From Tautonia plasticadhaerens (GTDB lineage Bacteria > Planctomycetota > Planctomycetia > Isosphaerales > Isosphaeraceae), in assembly GCF_007752535.1 (NCBI RefSeq), contig NZ_CP036426.1, positions 6,262,001 to 6,326,000 on the forward strand: 64,000 bases of DNA, written 5' to 3'. The notes under the pieces were generated by a model, which made no database searches, had not been told where the DNA came from, and was given only the letters and a program-made list of their open reading frames with translations. Both the position numbers and the translations under genes were made by a program. Each line of letters opens with the position of its first letter. Within the stretch, counting starts at the first letter, position 1. Positions 51,976 to 60,539 of this stretch are shown piece after piece.

Positions 51976-54900
51976 TCAGCCGCCGTCGAATGCGCAGAGG
52001 GAGCGCACGTGCTCCATGCTGCCGTCATTGGCCCAGCCGTCGAGCTGCGAGGGGTCCTTGAGCTGCTGCCCCCGGAGGCGATCCACGGCGAGGAAGCTAC
52101 ACGACAGGTCCGGTAAGGCCGTCAGATCGCCCCAGAGTTTCTCGAACTGGGCGACCGGCAGGACGTCCTCCTGGGCGTGGCCCCAGCGTCGCTTGACGTC
52201 CTTGATCGTCACGTAGGTCGGCACCCGGGCTGCCATCGCACGGATCGCAGACGCGACCCGTTCGGGGTCGCCCTTCAGGTCGGATCGGCTTAGGCCGAAC
52301 GCCCGGAGGAGCCCGTCGATGTGGACCCAGGTCGTCAGCGAGTTGTAGTAGCGGAGCCGGAACTCGACGTCTTCCCTCGGCTGCGCCAGGCCTTCCAGCA
52401 ACCGGAGCCGTCCGTTGACCCGGGCCAGTCCGCCTCCCCGGTCGTCGATCCGGCGGGGGATGACCTCGAATGCGATCGTCGAGCCGGAGGCCCGGACCTT
52501 GGCGAAGACGCCGGGGTCGAGGTCGGCTCCGAGCGTGTCAATGTTGTGCACGAGCAGCCAGGAGAGGCGAGGGTTCCGGTCGAGGAGCGTCGCCAACGTC
52601 CCGTTGCGCAGCAGGTTGGGCACCTCGTAGAAGTGCCCCGGCGGATTGAACCGCTGCAGCGGGACGTTGTCGACGTAGTCGGAGCCCTCTCCCTTCGACC
52701 TCGCCCAGCCGAGCACGGCGCGCCGAGCGGCCTCCCGGACCTTCTGCTTGTTCTCGTCAAGCGTCTCGTGCGACTGCTCCTCCCAGAGGAACGTCAGGTC
52801 CCGCGCCATGGGGATCAGCCGCTGGGCGATCGACTGCCCCCGGGAGAGGAGCACGGGTCCGTCGTGGCCGTAGTTGGAGGTCCGCTGGAGGTGGCGTTCG
52901 ACGGCCTCATGCGTCAAATAGCTCGTCGTGACGACGTGGGGGATCGTCACGCCGAAGTCCTTCATGGCCCGACGGGTCTTGGCCAGGTGGATCTCAAGGA
53001 AGCTGCGGTGCCTGCCGTCGAGCATCACGAACGGATTGACCGCCTTGACCACCCCCGCGCCGGTCGTCCATCGGCTGCCGACACCGCCGGCGAGGCTGAC
53101 GACGGCCACCTCGCCGAGGTCCACGCCGAAGTCATAAGGGGCACGCACCCGGGGGGCGAACCGGGCGTCGATCAGCTCGTCGTCGCGGACGTCCTGGATG
53201 TCGGTGTCGACCGGGAGGCGGTTGCGGGCCAGGCCGATCCGGCCGCGTTGGAGGTCCTCCCGGAGCTGCTCGTGCTGGACGGGGTCGAAGCCGTTCTCCA
53301 GGCGGATCTGCCTCGCCTCGGAATCCCATCCGGCGGAGGTCGGGTCGCCGGCCGACCGGGAGACGGGGAACAGGGTATTAATGGTGGCCCGGAAAAGCCG
53401 GAGCAGCTCCCCGGTGTCCCCGCCCCGGGAAGCGAAGTGGTCGATGTCGACCCGTCGCTGGGGGTGGACGTCGGCATGCCCCTGCACGACCATCCTGGGG
53501 ATCTGGAGGGAGTAATACCGGGGGGGCATCATCGCCGAGTCACCCTCGAACAACTCGGCGGCGGTCCCGTGCGGATTGATGGCGAAGTCGTAGACGACCG
53601 GTTCCATCGCGAACGGCAAGGCGTCATCGAGGCGGGCCTTGACCGCCCGGAGGATCTCCAGCGCCTCGGACCGGAACGCCTCTCGGCGGTGCGGCGCGAC
53701 GAAGAACGCCATCCCGCCGCCGGACATCCCGCCGAGCATCAGGAAGCCCCAGAAGTCCTCCCCGAGCGCCTGCTTCGCCTCGGCGATGATCGACTCGGTG
53801 AAGCGATTCGTCACCCAGGGGATGATCCGCTTGAGCGGGCCATCCCAGTTCTGCGTGGTCAGGCGGCCGAGGGCGCGGACGTCGGCGGAACGGACGGCCT
53901 CGACGATCTGCTCGAAGACCCGCAGCGCCTCCTGCCGGGCCTCCCACTCCTCCCGGCCCCGGAGCAGGTATTTCTCCGTCACCATGTTCAGGATCGGCCC
54001 GACGTTCTGGGCCATCCCGCCGTGGACGAGCACCAGGCTCCTGGCCAGTTCGTCGTGGAACGGAGTCGACGCCCCCTCCCCGTCGAGCGGCGTATGCCTG
54101 GGGAGCAGGCGACCCCGGCTCACGCCCTGCTCCGGGTCGCCCATGCCGGCGGGCACCCCCTCGATCAGCTTGACGCCCGGGAAGATCCCGCCCGAGTCCT
54201 GCCAGCCTCCCCCCGAGCCGCCGAGCCACTCGCCGAGGATCGCCCGGGCGACCACCACCGGCGCCTCCTCCGGGTCGAGCCGGCCGACGAGGTTCCTCGC
54301 CTGACCGGTCGCCCTCATCAGCAGCGAGATCAACGAGGCCAGCAGGTTCGTCGAGACGGCCAGGCGAGACCCCTTCGGGATGTCGTTGACCTTGCTCACC
54401 ACCTCCAGGCCATGCCCCGGCCGGACGACCCGATCGAGCACCTGGCGGAGGGTCGTCGAGGACCCCTCGAGCGACGGCGGCACCAGGCCCGACGCGATCA
54501 CCCCCGCCTTGACCAGGCCGAGGTAGTCGTTGCCGAAGTTGAAGAGTTCCTCCAGCGAATCGACGTCCTTCGCGTCACCGAGGTCGAGGCTGGAGAGCCG
54601 CAGGACCGGCTCGGCGATGACCCGGCAGTACGTCTCGATCGGCGGCCGGGGGCGGTCGTCCCGGCCGAAGACTCCGAGGTCGACGGAGATGTTCAGGACC
54701 CGGGCACCCTCGGGGTAGTCCATGCCGAGGAAGAAGATGTCGGACCAGCCGCTGTGCGAGAGATCCAGCCGCACCGGGGTCCGCTCGACCAGCACCGGGA
54801 ACAGCCCTTCGTCCCCGCCCCGGTCGACGAGGCGGGAGTCCAGCCTCAGCGGGTGCTCGTCGGCCGAGCCGACCCGGAACATCCAGCGGTTCCCCCGGCA

Positions 54901-55323
54901 ATTGCGGACCGACCGGCGCACCTGATCGGCGAGCGTCTGGAGCGCGATCTCCTCGTACGCCCTGGCCAGGGCGCTGGCGATCGTGCCGTTGGGGCCTTCG
55001 GTCGCCGCCGAGGCACGGAACGAGCCGATCGCCTGCTCGAAGCGACGCTGCATCAGGTCCTCGACGCCGTCGACCGGGATGGGGCCCGTCACGGGGAGGT
55101 CCGGAGCGTCCTGCAACGCGTAGCGGTGCAGCGCGTGGAGGAAGAGGGAGGCGCGGACCCGCTCATAGAGGTTGGTCGACCGCTTCCGGAACGCCTCCAG
55201 CACCTCGCAGTGTTCCAGGATCTCGGCCGTCGATCGGCCTTCGACCAGCGACCAGAGCGATCGGTCCCGGCAGGCCGGGTCGGTCGACGTGATCGTCTCC
55301 AACAGGGGGTTCGGGTCAGCCAT
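51976..55323 (-). CDS. GHMP-kinase-like / UDPGP-type nucleotidyltransferase fusion
   Basis: A 1115-residue protein. The first 640 residues resemble the kinase half of fucokinase/Fkp-type enzymes: 'FNFGNDYLGLVKAGVIASGL', the phosphate-loop equivalent 'DIPKGSRLAVSTNLLAS' (about residue 313), 'GGGWQDSGGIFPGVKLIEG' (about 372), and 'LGGMSGGGMAFFVAP' (about 535). The C-terminal 400 residues resemble the UDP-glucose pyrophosphorylase family: 'VVSLAGGVGSRWTTGAGVV' (about 740), 'RRAMKDFGVTIPHVVTT', 'LLVHNIDTLGADLDPGVFAK' and 'VPLQRFNPPGHFY'. The kinase loop is degenerate ('SRLAVST' instead of 'SGLGTSS'), so kinase activity is doubtful. In Bacteroides Fkp the order is reversed. A salvage or nucleotide-sugar role beside the GalU-like gene is inferred. 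Confidence 0.75.
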   Translation of the reverse strand: MADPNPLLETITSTDPACRDRSLWSLVEGRSTAEILEHCEVLEAFRKRSTNLYERVRASLFLHALHRYALQDAPDLPVTGPIPVDGVEDLMQRRFEQAIGSFRASAATEGPNGTIASALARAYEEIALQTLADQVRRSVRNCRGNRWMFRVGSADEHPLRLDSRLVDRGGDEGLFPVLVERTPVRLDLSHSGWSDIFFLGMDYPEGARVLNISVDLGVFGRDDRPRPPIETYCRVIAEPVLRLSSLDLGDAKDVDSLEELFNFGNDYLGLVKAGVIASGLVPPSLEGSSTTLRQVLDRVVRPGHGLEVVSKVNDIPKGSRLAVSTNLLASLISLLMRATGQARNLVGRLDPEEAPVVVARAILGEWLGGSGGGWQDSGGIFPGVKLIEGVPAGMGDPEQGVSRGRLLPRHTPLDGEGASTPFHDELARSLVLVHGGMAQNVGPILNMVTEKYLLRGREEWEARQEALRVFEQIVEAVRSADVRALGRLTTQNWDGPLKRIIPWVTNRFTESIIAEAKQALGEDFWGFLMLGGMSGGGMAFFVAPHRREAFRSEALEILRAVKARLDDALPFAMEPVVYDFAINPHGTAAELFEGDSAMMPPRYYSLQIPRMVVQGHADVHPQRRVDIDHFASRGGDTGELLRLFRATINTLFPVSRSAGDPTSAGWDSEARQIRLENGFDPVQHEQLREDLQRGRIGLARNRLPVDTDIQDVRDDELIDARFAPRVRAPYDFGVDLGEVAVVSLAGGVGSRWTTGAGVVKAVNPFVMLDGRHRSFLEIHLAKTRRAMKDFGVTIPHVVTTSYLTHEAVERHLQRTSNYGHDGPVLLSRGQSIAQRLIPMARDLTFLWEEQSHETLDENKQKVREAARRAVLGWARSKGEGSDYVDNVPLQRFNPPGHFYEVPNLLRNGTLATLLDRNPRLSWLLVHNIDTLGADLDPGVFAKVRASGSTIAFEVIPRRIDDRGGGLARVNGRLRLLEGLAQPREDVEFRLRYYNSLTTWVHIDGLLRAFGLSRSDLKGDPERVASAIRAMAARVPTYVTIKDVKRRWGHAQEDVLPVAQFEKLWGDLTALPDLSCSFLAVDRLRGQQLKDPSQLDGWANDGSMEHVRSLCAFDGG

Positions 55324-55398
55324 CGCGTGGTCCGGTCGGTCGGGAGGGGTTGGAGCGGGCGTCGAGCGAGGGGGGGCGGTGTCCGGGGCGTCCCACGA

Positions 55399-56391
55399 TC
55401 ATCGGGGAGGGTCGCCCTCCCCCTCGCCGGGGCCGGTCACCGAGGTCCCCTGCTGGAATCGGGCGACCGACTCGATGAGCATCGCCAGCATCCGGTCCCG
55501 GTCCTTGCCCCCGAGCGCCAGGGCGACCTGGGCCTCGACGTAGCCGAACTTCACCCCCAGGTTGTGCCGGCTGCCGACCGCCTCCAGCGCCAGGTATTTC
55601 TCCCGAGCCGCCAGGGCGTTCAGCGCGGGGGTCAGGGGGAGCTGCCCGGCCTCTCGATCGTCCCGCCGGAGTTGCTCGTCGAGCAATTCGAAGATCGAGG
55701 GCGTCAGCAGGTGCATCCCGAAGAAACAGAGGTAGTACCCGGCTCGCAGGCCGGGCGTCTGGAGCCGGAGTTCGGCCAGGGTCGGGTTCGGCTTTTCGAT
55801 GATCTCGTCGATCTGGTACGCGTCGGGCCGGTCGTGCAGGCGGCGGCCGGTGAGGGTGCCGTACTGGTGGATCAGGTGCTCCCTGGTCGCCTGGACGGCC
55901 GAGATGGCGCAGCCCTCGGCCGTCGCCAGGTCGATCAGCTGCCGGGCGCATCGCCGAGGTTCCCTGGAGATGTAGAGGTGGTCCCCCAGCAGCAGCAGGA
56001 ACGGGTGATGGCCGACGAACTCCCGGGCGCACCAGACGGCGTGGCCGTAGCCCTCGGGCTCCCGCTGCTCGACGAATCGGAGCCGGGACTCCAGTTCGGC
56101 CACCCGCCTCGCCTGCTCCTCGGCCCAGGAGACGCCCCGGTAGGACGACCGGAGGTGGTCGGCGATCCCCCGGAACTGCTGCCGGTAGCGCGACTCGTCC
56201 CCGGGCGCGGAGACGATGCAAAGCTCCTCGATGCCGCTGTCGATCGCCTCCTCCGCGATGATCTGCAGCAGCGGCTTGGTCAGGCCGTCCCGGTCGACCA
56301 GCGGCAGCATCGCCTTCTGCACCGTGTCGGAGGCCGGGTACTGCCGGGCGCCCCGCCCCGCCGCCGTGATGACCGCCTTACTGACCTGCAC
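55399..56391 (-). CDS. galU: UTP--glucose-1-phosphate uridylyltransferase (GalU-like)
   Basis: Makes UDP-glucose from glucose-1-phosphate and UTP. With the GTG at 56391, preceded by GGGGAGG, the protein is 330 aa; an ATG at 56430 would add 13 residues. Visible: the nucleotide loop 'VITAAGRGARQYPASDTVQK', 'MLPLVDRDGLTKPLLQIIAE', 'RFVEQREPEGYGHAVWCA', 'PFLLLLGDHLYIS' and 'IDEIIEKPNPTLAELRL'. GalU usually has 'GLGTR' where this has 'GRGAR', a mild divergence. First gene of the sugar-nucleotide run. The UTP/glucose specificity is inferred from family similarity. Confidence 0.85.
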   Translation of the reverse strand: MQVSKAVITAAGRGARQYPASDTVQKAMLPLVDRDGLTKPLLQIIAEEAIDSGIEELCIVSAPGDESRYRQQFRGIADHLRSSYRGVSWAEEQARRVAELESRLRFVEQREPEGYGHAVWCAREFVGHHPFLLLLGDHLYISREPRRCARQLIDLATAEGCAISAVQATREHLIHQYGTLTGRRLHDRPDAYQIDEIIEKPNPTLAELRLQTPGLRAGYYLCFFGMHLLTPSIFELLDEQLRRDDREAGQLPLTPALNALAAREKYLALEAVGSRHNLGVKFGYVEAQVALALGGKDRDRMLAMLIESVARFQQGTSVTGPGEGEGDPPR

Positions 56392-56505
56392 CTCTGACCT
56401 CCCCGACCGCACCCCGGGGCCCTGCGCCCCCATCCTCGAAATTCGAGCCCATTCGAGCCGCCCAAGATACCCCCGGGCCCGCTCGCAGGACAAGGGACCG
56501 GACGC

Positions 56506-56534
56506 TTGACGAGGCCCCGACCCCGAGATACTAT
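56506..56534 (+). promoter_or_regulatory. Promoter of tRNA-Asp
   Basis: TTGACG at 56506-56511, a 17-nt spacer and TACTAT at 56529-56534. Start of transcription would fall near 56541, 8 nt before the tRNA. Spacing and position are good for a stable-RNA promoter. Confidence 0.72.
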
Positions 56535-56548
56535 TGGCCTACCCGAGA

Positions 56549-56622
56549 GGGGATGTAGCTCAATTGGTTAGAGCACCGGCCTGTCACGCCGGAGGTTGCG
56601 GGTTCGAGCCCCGTCATCCTCG
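56549..56622 (+). tRNA. tRNA-Asp (anticodon GTC)
   Basis: A complete cloverleaf of 74 nt: acceptor stem GGGGATG with CATCCTC (one G-T pair), D arm GCTC/GAGC, anticodon stem CCGGC/GCCGG with loop CTGTCAC and anticodon GTC at 56583-56585, a T arm with loop TTCGAGC, and discriminator G at 56622, as expected for tRNA-Asp. CCA is not encoded. Confidence 0.97.
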
Positions 56623-56845
56623 CTTTCTTCCCAGCCCCGATTCCCCGGGGCTGTTTTCGTTTCGGGTCCACTTCAGGCCTGCGTCGCCCCGTCTCAACGC
56701 CGTCTCCAGGTGCCCGGCCTGGAATCGCGACCGATTCGTCGAGATCCGTTATCGTATCGGACGGATCCGCGACCGGACGCCCACGGCCCCGGCGTACTCG
56801 CAGCCCCGATCGATCGATTGTCCGCCCTGCATCGAGGAGCGACCG

Positions 56846-57574
56846 ATGGACTACGGCTACGGCGACATCGCCAAGATGATCGACCACTCGCTGCTCAACC
56901 CCACGCTCTCGACCGACGACCTCGAGTCGGGGATCCGCCTGGCCCGGGCGTACGAGGTGGCCAGCGTTTGCATCATGCCGTATGCCCTGCCCAGGTGCGC
57001 CGAGCTGCTCTCCGGCAGCACGGTCCGGCCGAGCACGACCATCGGCTTCCCCCACGGCGGCCACGCCACCGCTATCAAGCGGCTCGAGGCCGAGCGGGCC
57101 GTGGCCGACGGCTGTCAGGAACTGGACATGGTGGTCAACATCTCCAAGGTGATCAGCGGCGACTGGGCCTACGTCCAGGACGACATCCGGGCGGTCATCG
57201 AGGTCGCCCACGAGGCCCGCCGCAAGGTGAAGGTGATCTTCGAGAACTGCTACCTCGAGGACGACCACAAGATCCGCCTCTGCGAGATCTGCGGGGAGCT
57301 GGACGCCGATTGGGTCAAGACCTCCACCGGGTACGGCACCGGGGGGGCCACGATGGAAGACCTCCGCCTGATGCGGCGGCATGCCCCGGCGGGCGTCCAG
57401 GTGAAGGCGGCGGGCGGCATCAGGGATCTGGACGCGCTGCTGCTGGCCCGGGAGATCGGCGTCAGCCGGGTCGGCGCGAGTCGCACGAAGGAGATGCTGG
57501 ACGAGTGCCGCCGCCGGCTCGGCCTGGAGCCGATCGCCGTCGACGCACCGGAGGGCCCCCTCGGCGCCTACTGA
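56846..57574 (+). CDS. deoC: Deoxyribose-phosphate aldolase
   Basis: Splits 2-deoxyribose-5-phosphate into acetaldehyde and glyceraldehyde-3-phosphate. A 242-residue class I aldolase from the ATG at 56846 with a GAGGAG ribosome site. Active residues are visible: Asp94 in 'GCQELDMVVNISKV', the Schiff-base Lys158 in 'ADWVKTSTGYGTGG', and Lys187 in 'VQVKAAGGIRDLDALL'. The N-terminal 'IDHSLLNPTLSTDDL' and 'TTIGFPHGGHATAIK' are typical. The frame is open upstream through the tRNA gene, which rules out the longer form. Confidence 0.93.
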   Translation: MDYGYGDIAKMIDHSLLNPTLSTDDLESGIRLARAYEVASVCIMPYALPRCAELLSGSTVRPSTTIGFPHGGHATAIKRLEAERAVADGCQELDMVVNISKVISGDWAYVQDDIRAVIEVAHEARRKVKVIFENCYLEDDHKIRLCEICGELDADWVKTSTGYGTGGATMEDLRLMRRHAPAGVQVKAAGGIRDLDALLLAREIGVSRVGASRTKEMLDECRRRLGLEPIAVDAPEGPLGAY

Positions 57575-57882
57575 GCCGCCGAGCCGGATCGGGGATCGCC
57601 CGGTGCCGGCTCGAGGCTCGCGACGTCAGTCGGCGATGCGCAGGCCGATCGGAGCACCAGCGTCCATGCCGCCTCGGGATGCTCCGCCTCGCATCGGATC
57701 CGCTGGGCATCACGTTCGGCGGCTGCGACGTGCCGCGAGCCCCCGGCGACGGTCGCCTGCCGGGTCGTCCACCCCCGGCGATGGAGGTAGACCCGGATCG
57801 CGAACGCCGGAGGCAGGCCGACGAGGTCGGGGTCCAGCGATCCGATCATCCGCGTCGTGTTGATCCCGAAATGAGGCGCCAT
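57568..57882 (-). CDS. Hypothetical protein, 104 aa
   Basis: A short frame from the ATG at 57882, overlapping the 3' end of the convergent deoC gene by 7 bp. Third positions are strongly G/C, as in real genes here. The sequence ('HFGINTTRMIGSLDPDLVGL', 'AFAIRVYLHRRGWTTRQATV', 'DAQRIRCEAEHPEAAWTLVL') is plausible for a small alpha/beta protein, but I recognise no family, signal peptide or membrane segment. It may not be expressed. Confidence 0.45.
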   Translation of the reverse strand: MAPHFGINTTRMIGSLDPDLVGLPPAFAIRVYLHRRGWTTRQATVAGGSRHVAAAERDAQRIRCEAEHPEAAWTLVLRSACASPTDVASLEPAPGDPRSGSAAQ

Positions 57883-58329
57883 GTCGCCAAGAGGGGTTCC
57901 CCCCTCCCTCCCCGATCCCTCCCCCGGCGTCCGCCGGGATCGGAGGGCCAATCGGCCTACGTTGCCGGCGCGGCCTTGCACCGGGAGGTTTCCGGACGGA
58001 CCGAACGGTCCGGATCGGACGATCGAGAGATGGGTGACCGCACCCGGATCGGGCGAGCCGCTTCCATTATGATCCCGGGACCGCCTTCGCGATCCAAGAA
58101 TCCGAAAAAAAATGGCAGGCCTGGCCGATCAATCGGTCGGACCCAATTCGATCGCCATGGGCTCGAGACCCGGGAGCCCCGAGTTCGCTCCACCACGATC
58201 TTCCGCAGCGTTCCCCTCGGAGAGATCGATCGGTACTTGGAGAAATAGGAGAACGCGCGCGTCGGTCGGAGGGACGCGAATCCCCGACCGTTCCCCGGCA
58301 AGGGATGCGATCCCTGAGCCGGTGGGGGT
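57883..58329. other. 450-bp intergenic region
   Basis: Between two minus-strand genes. An A8 tract on the plus strand at about 58096-58104 lies near a GC-rich short palindrome, but not in terminator order. No gene is supported. Confidence 0.4.
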
Positions 58330-59184
58330 TCAATCGAAGAGGGTCCGTTTGGGGCGATCGGGCGGGGTCGGGTCGGCGATGCCGAGCAGCCCTCGGAGGA
58401 CTCGGGCGGTCTCGGGAGAGTAGCCCGCGTAGTGATTGTTCGCGAAGACGAAGACCGGAACCCGGCTCGCGAGCGAACGCAGGACCTCCGCCGTCTCGGC
58501 CAGTTCCCGGGAGCGGTCGACCACGATCCGGTCCCAAGTCGTCGTGATCCGCTCGATCCCCTGGCGGTCCCCCAGCAATCGGACGAACGAGAACGGCCCG
58601 GTGATCGGGTCGATCTGCTCGGCGACCTCCCGGGGGCTGGGCATCCAGGACTGCTCCGTCAGCGTCAGCGAGGCCCCATGGCCGGTCAGGACCGACGCCA
58701 GCTCCGGGCCGACCCAGCGCGGATTCCGCACCTCCACGGCGAGCGGGACCCGGCCGGTCGGCCATCGCCCGAGGAAAGCGTCCAGCACGTCGAGAAACTC
58801 CTCCAACGTGCCGAAGGCGGATCGGTTGAAATAGCCGAGTTGCAGTAGGGCGCAGCCGAGCTTCTTCCCCAGCGGCTCGATCGACGTCAGGAAGCCGTCG
58901 ACCTCCTCCTGGCACCCCTTGAGTTGCTTGTCATGCGTGATGACCCGGGGGACCTTCAGCGCGAACAGGAACCCCTCCGGCGTCCGGTCCCGCCACGATC
59001 GAACCATCTGCCGGGTCGGGGGCCGATAGAAGGTGCTGTCGACCTCGACCACTGGGAAGTGGTCGGCATAGTGCTCCAGGAAGTCGCCCTGGTGCAGCCC
59101 GGGAGGATAGAAGGGGCCCACCCAGTCCGGATAGCTCCAGCCGCTGCAGCCGATGAGGATGGGGTGCTCGGTCGTGCTGTTCAT
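58330..59184 (-). CDS. DUF72 family protein (YecE-like)
   Basis: A 284-residue TIM-barrel-like protein. The family start 'ILIGCSGWSYPDWVGPFYPP' is followed by 'VVEVDSTFYRPPTRQMVRSW', 'FLFALKVPRVITHDKQL', 'CALLQLGYFNRSAF', 'VPLAVEVRNPRWVGPE' and 'VPVFVFANNHYAGYSPETAR'. These are the conserved DUF72 strands with their Glu, Asn and His. No enzymatic role is established for this family. No signal peptide. Neighbours give no hint. Confidence 0.9.
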   Translation of the reverse strand: MNSTTEHPILIGCSGWSYPDWVGPFYPPGLHQGDFLEHYADHFPVVEVDSTFYRPPTRQMVRSWRDRTPEGFLFALKVPRVITHDKQLKGCQEEVDGFLTSIEPLGKKLGCALLQLGYFNRSAFGTLEEFLDVLDAFLGRWPTGRVPLAVEVRNPRWVGPELASVLTGHGASLTLTEQSWMPSPREVAEQIDPITGPFSFVRLLGDRQGIERITTTWDRIVVDRSRELAETAEVLRSLASRVPVFVFANNHYAGYSPETARVLRGLLGIADPTPPDRPKRTLFD

Positions 59185-59295
59185 GCTTCCATCCTAGGCG
59201 AGGCCCACCCGGTCGGGAATCCGGGAGGGGCCGATGGAAGCAAGAGGCGGGCCGTCCGGACTCGGAGAGGGCCCGCCCCCGGGATCGTCGCCCGA

Positions 59296-60357
59296 TCAGG
59301 CGGGTCGTCCGAAGACCTGGATGTAATACGGCTGGCCGGACGCGTTGTACGCCAGCGAGACGCCGAGCTGGGTGTACTCGGAAGTCAGGATGTTACGACG
59401 ATGCCCCTCGGAGTCGAGCCAGCCGTCGACCGCCTGGGATGGGGAGTAGTAGTTGAACGCGATATTCTCGCCGAGCATCGAGTAACGGTAGCCGGCCGCC
59501 CGGGCCCGGTCGGCGAGCGTCGGCGTCCCCGTCTCCGGGAGTTCGTGCGCGAGGCGGTCCAGCCGAGCCATATTCTCCGCGTGGATCTGCGCCGCCCGCT
59601 GGAGCCGGGCGTCGACCGACAGCGGGGCGAGCCCCTGGTCGGCCCGGGCCTGGTTGGTCAGGTCCACGATCACCTGCTCTTCCCGGGTGATCGCGACGGC
59701 CGGGGAGTCGGCGGTGGGCGGTTCTGGGGTGATCGGCGATTGCGTCGGCGCCGGATCGGCGGGCGATTCCGACGGCGAAACGACGGGAACGGCCTCCACA
59801 GGGGGAGGCTCGACGGGCGCCGGCGCGATCGGATCCGGGTCGGGGACGCCGTTGATCAGGTCCCGGCCGGGTCCGCCGTCGAGGCGGTCGAGGCCCGCCA
59901 GGCCCGCGATCGCGTCGTCGCCGAAGCCCCCGAGGATCACGTCGTCGGCGGAGCCGCCGATGAGGGTGTCGTCTCCGGCACCCCCGTCGAGCCAGGAGGG
60001 CTTCAACGGCCGCCCCCCGTCGTTGATCCGGACGAAGTCGTCGCCACCCCGGGCGTCGACCACGACCATCTGGAAGCGCATCCCGTTGAACCAGCGGGGA
60101 GTGCCGGACACGCGGACGATCGGGATCTCGGTCCGGCCGAGTCGGTACGGTCGGACCGTCACGTCGATGACGTCGGCCGACTCAGTGCCGGTCACGAAGA
60201 GCACGCCTTGGACGATCTGCGCCGTCGGCGTCGCGGAGAGCAGCGTGCGATCATCCAGCGATTCGCAACGCGGTCGGAACGAACGGCGTCGTTCGGGATG
60301 GGGCACGGGGAGGGACCCTGTCTGGATACGCGGTCGGTCGACCGCCGGACGTCCCAC
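59296..60357 (-). CDS. Surface protein with planctomycete N-terminal motif, RTX-like repeats and CAP domain
   Basis: A 353-residue protein (GTG at 60357; a GTG at 60306 would remove 17 residues and fit related proteins better). Near residue 33 is '[11 protein letters not shown]', the sorting-type motif of planctomycete surface proteins. Residues about 100-170 hold calcium-binding nonapeptide repeats ('[20 protein letters not shown]', '[10 protein letters not shown]', '[11 protein letters not shown]'). A Pro/Val/Glu-rich linker (about 170-225) leads to a CAP (SCP-like) domain: '[19 protein letters not shown]', '[15 protein letters not shown]', '[13 protein letters not shown]', '[20 protein letters not shown]'. 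Secreted and probably calcium-dependent. CAP proteins in bacteria have varied, often unknown roles. Confidence 0.85.
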   Translation of the reverse strand: MGRPAVDRPRIQTGSLPVPHPERRRSFRPRCESLDDRTLLSATPTAQIVQGVLFVTGTESADVIDVTVRPYRLGRTEIPIVRVSGTPRWFNGMRFQMVVVDARGGDDFVRINDGGRPLKPSWLDGGAGDDTLIGGSADDVILGGFGDDAIAGLAGLDRLDGGPGRDLINGVPDPDPIAPAPVEPPPVEAVPVVSPSESPADPAPTQSPITPEPPTADSPAVAITREEQVIVDLTNQARADQGLAPLSVDARLQRAAQIHAENMARLDRLAHELPETGTPTLADRARAAGYRYSMLGENIAFNYYSPSQAVDGWLDSEGHRRNILTSEYTQLGVSLAYNASGQPYYIQVFGRPA

Positions 60358-60504
60358 TCCCCGGGGGCCGGTCGGCCTGTGTCAAAAATGGCGACGTTCC
60401 GTGCGGGATCGATCAATCCGACCATGAGGAAGATGCGACCTCTCCGGCTCGCTGTCAACTCTTCGGCCGATCGGGCTGGCGACTTGAGCCGGATCCGAGT
60501 CGGC

Positions 60505-60533
60505 TTGACCGCCCGATCGGGCGGATTTACGAT
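60505..60533 (+). promoter_or_regulatory. Candidate promoter of thiSG
   Basis: TTGACC at 60505-60510, a 17-nt spacer and TACGAT at 60528-60533. Transcription would begin near 60540, which coincides with the first ATG of the next gene. Either the message is leaderless or translation starts downstream at 60582 or 60609. The short leader leaves no room for a TPP riboswitch. Confidence 0.55.
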
Positions 60534-60539
60534 GGACAG

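Noticed and set aside
52321-56397. Open frame of 1358 codons on the plus strand
   Set aside because: Antisense to the kinase/UDPGP fusion and the GalU-like gene, with no recognisable motif.
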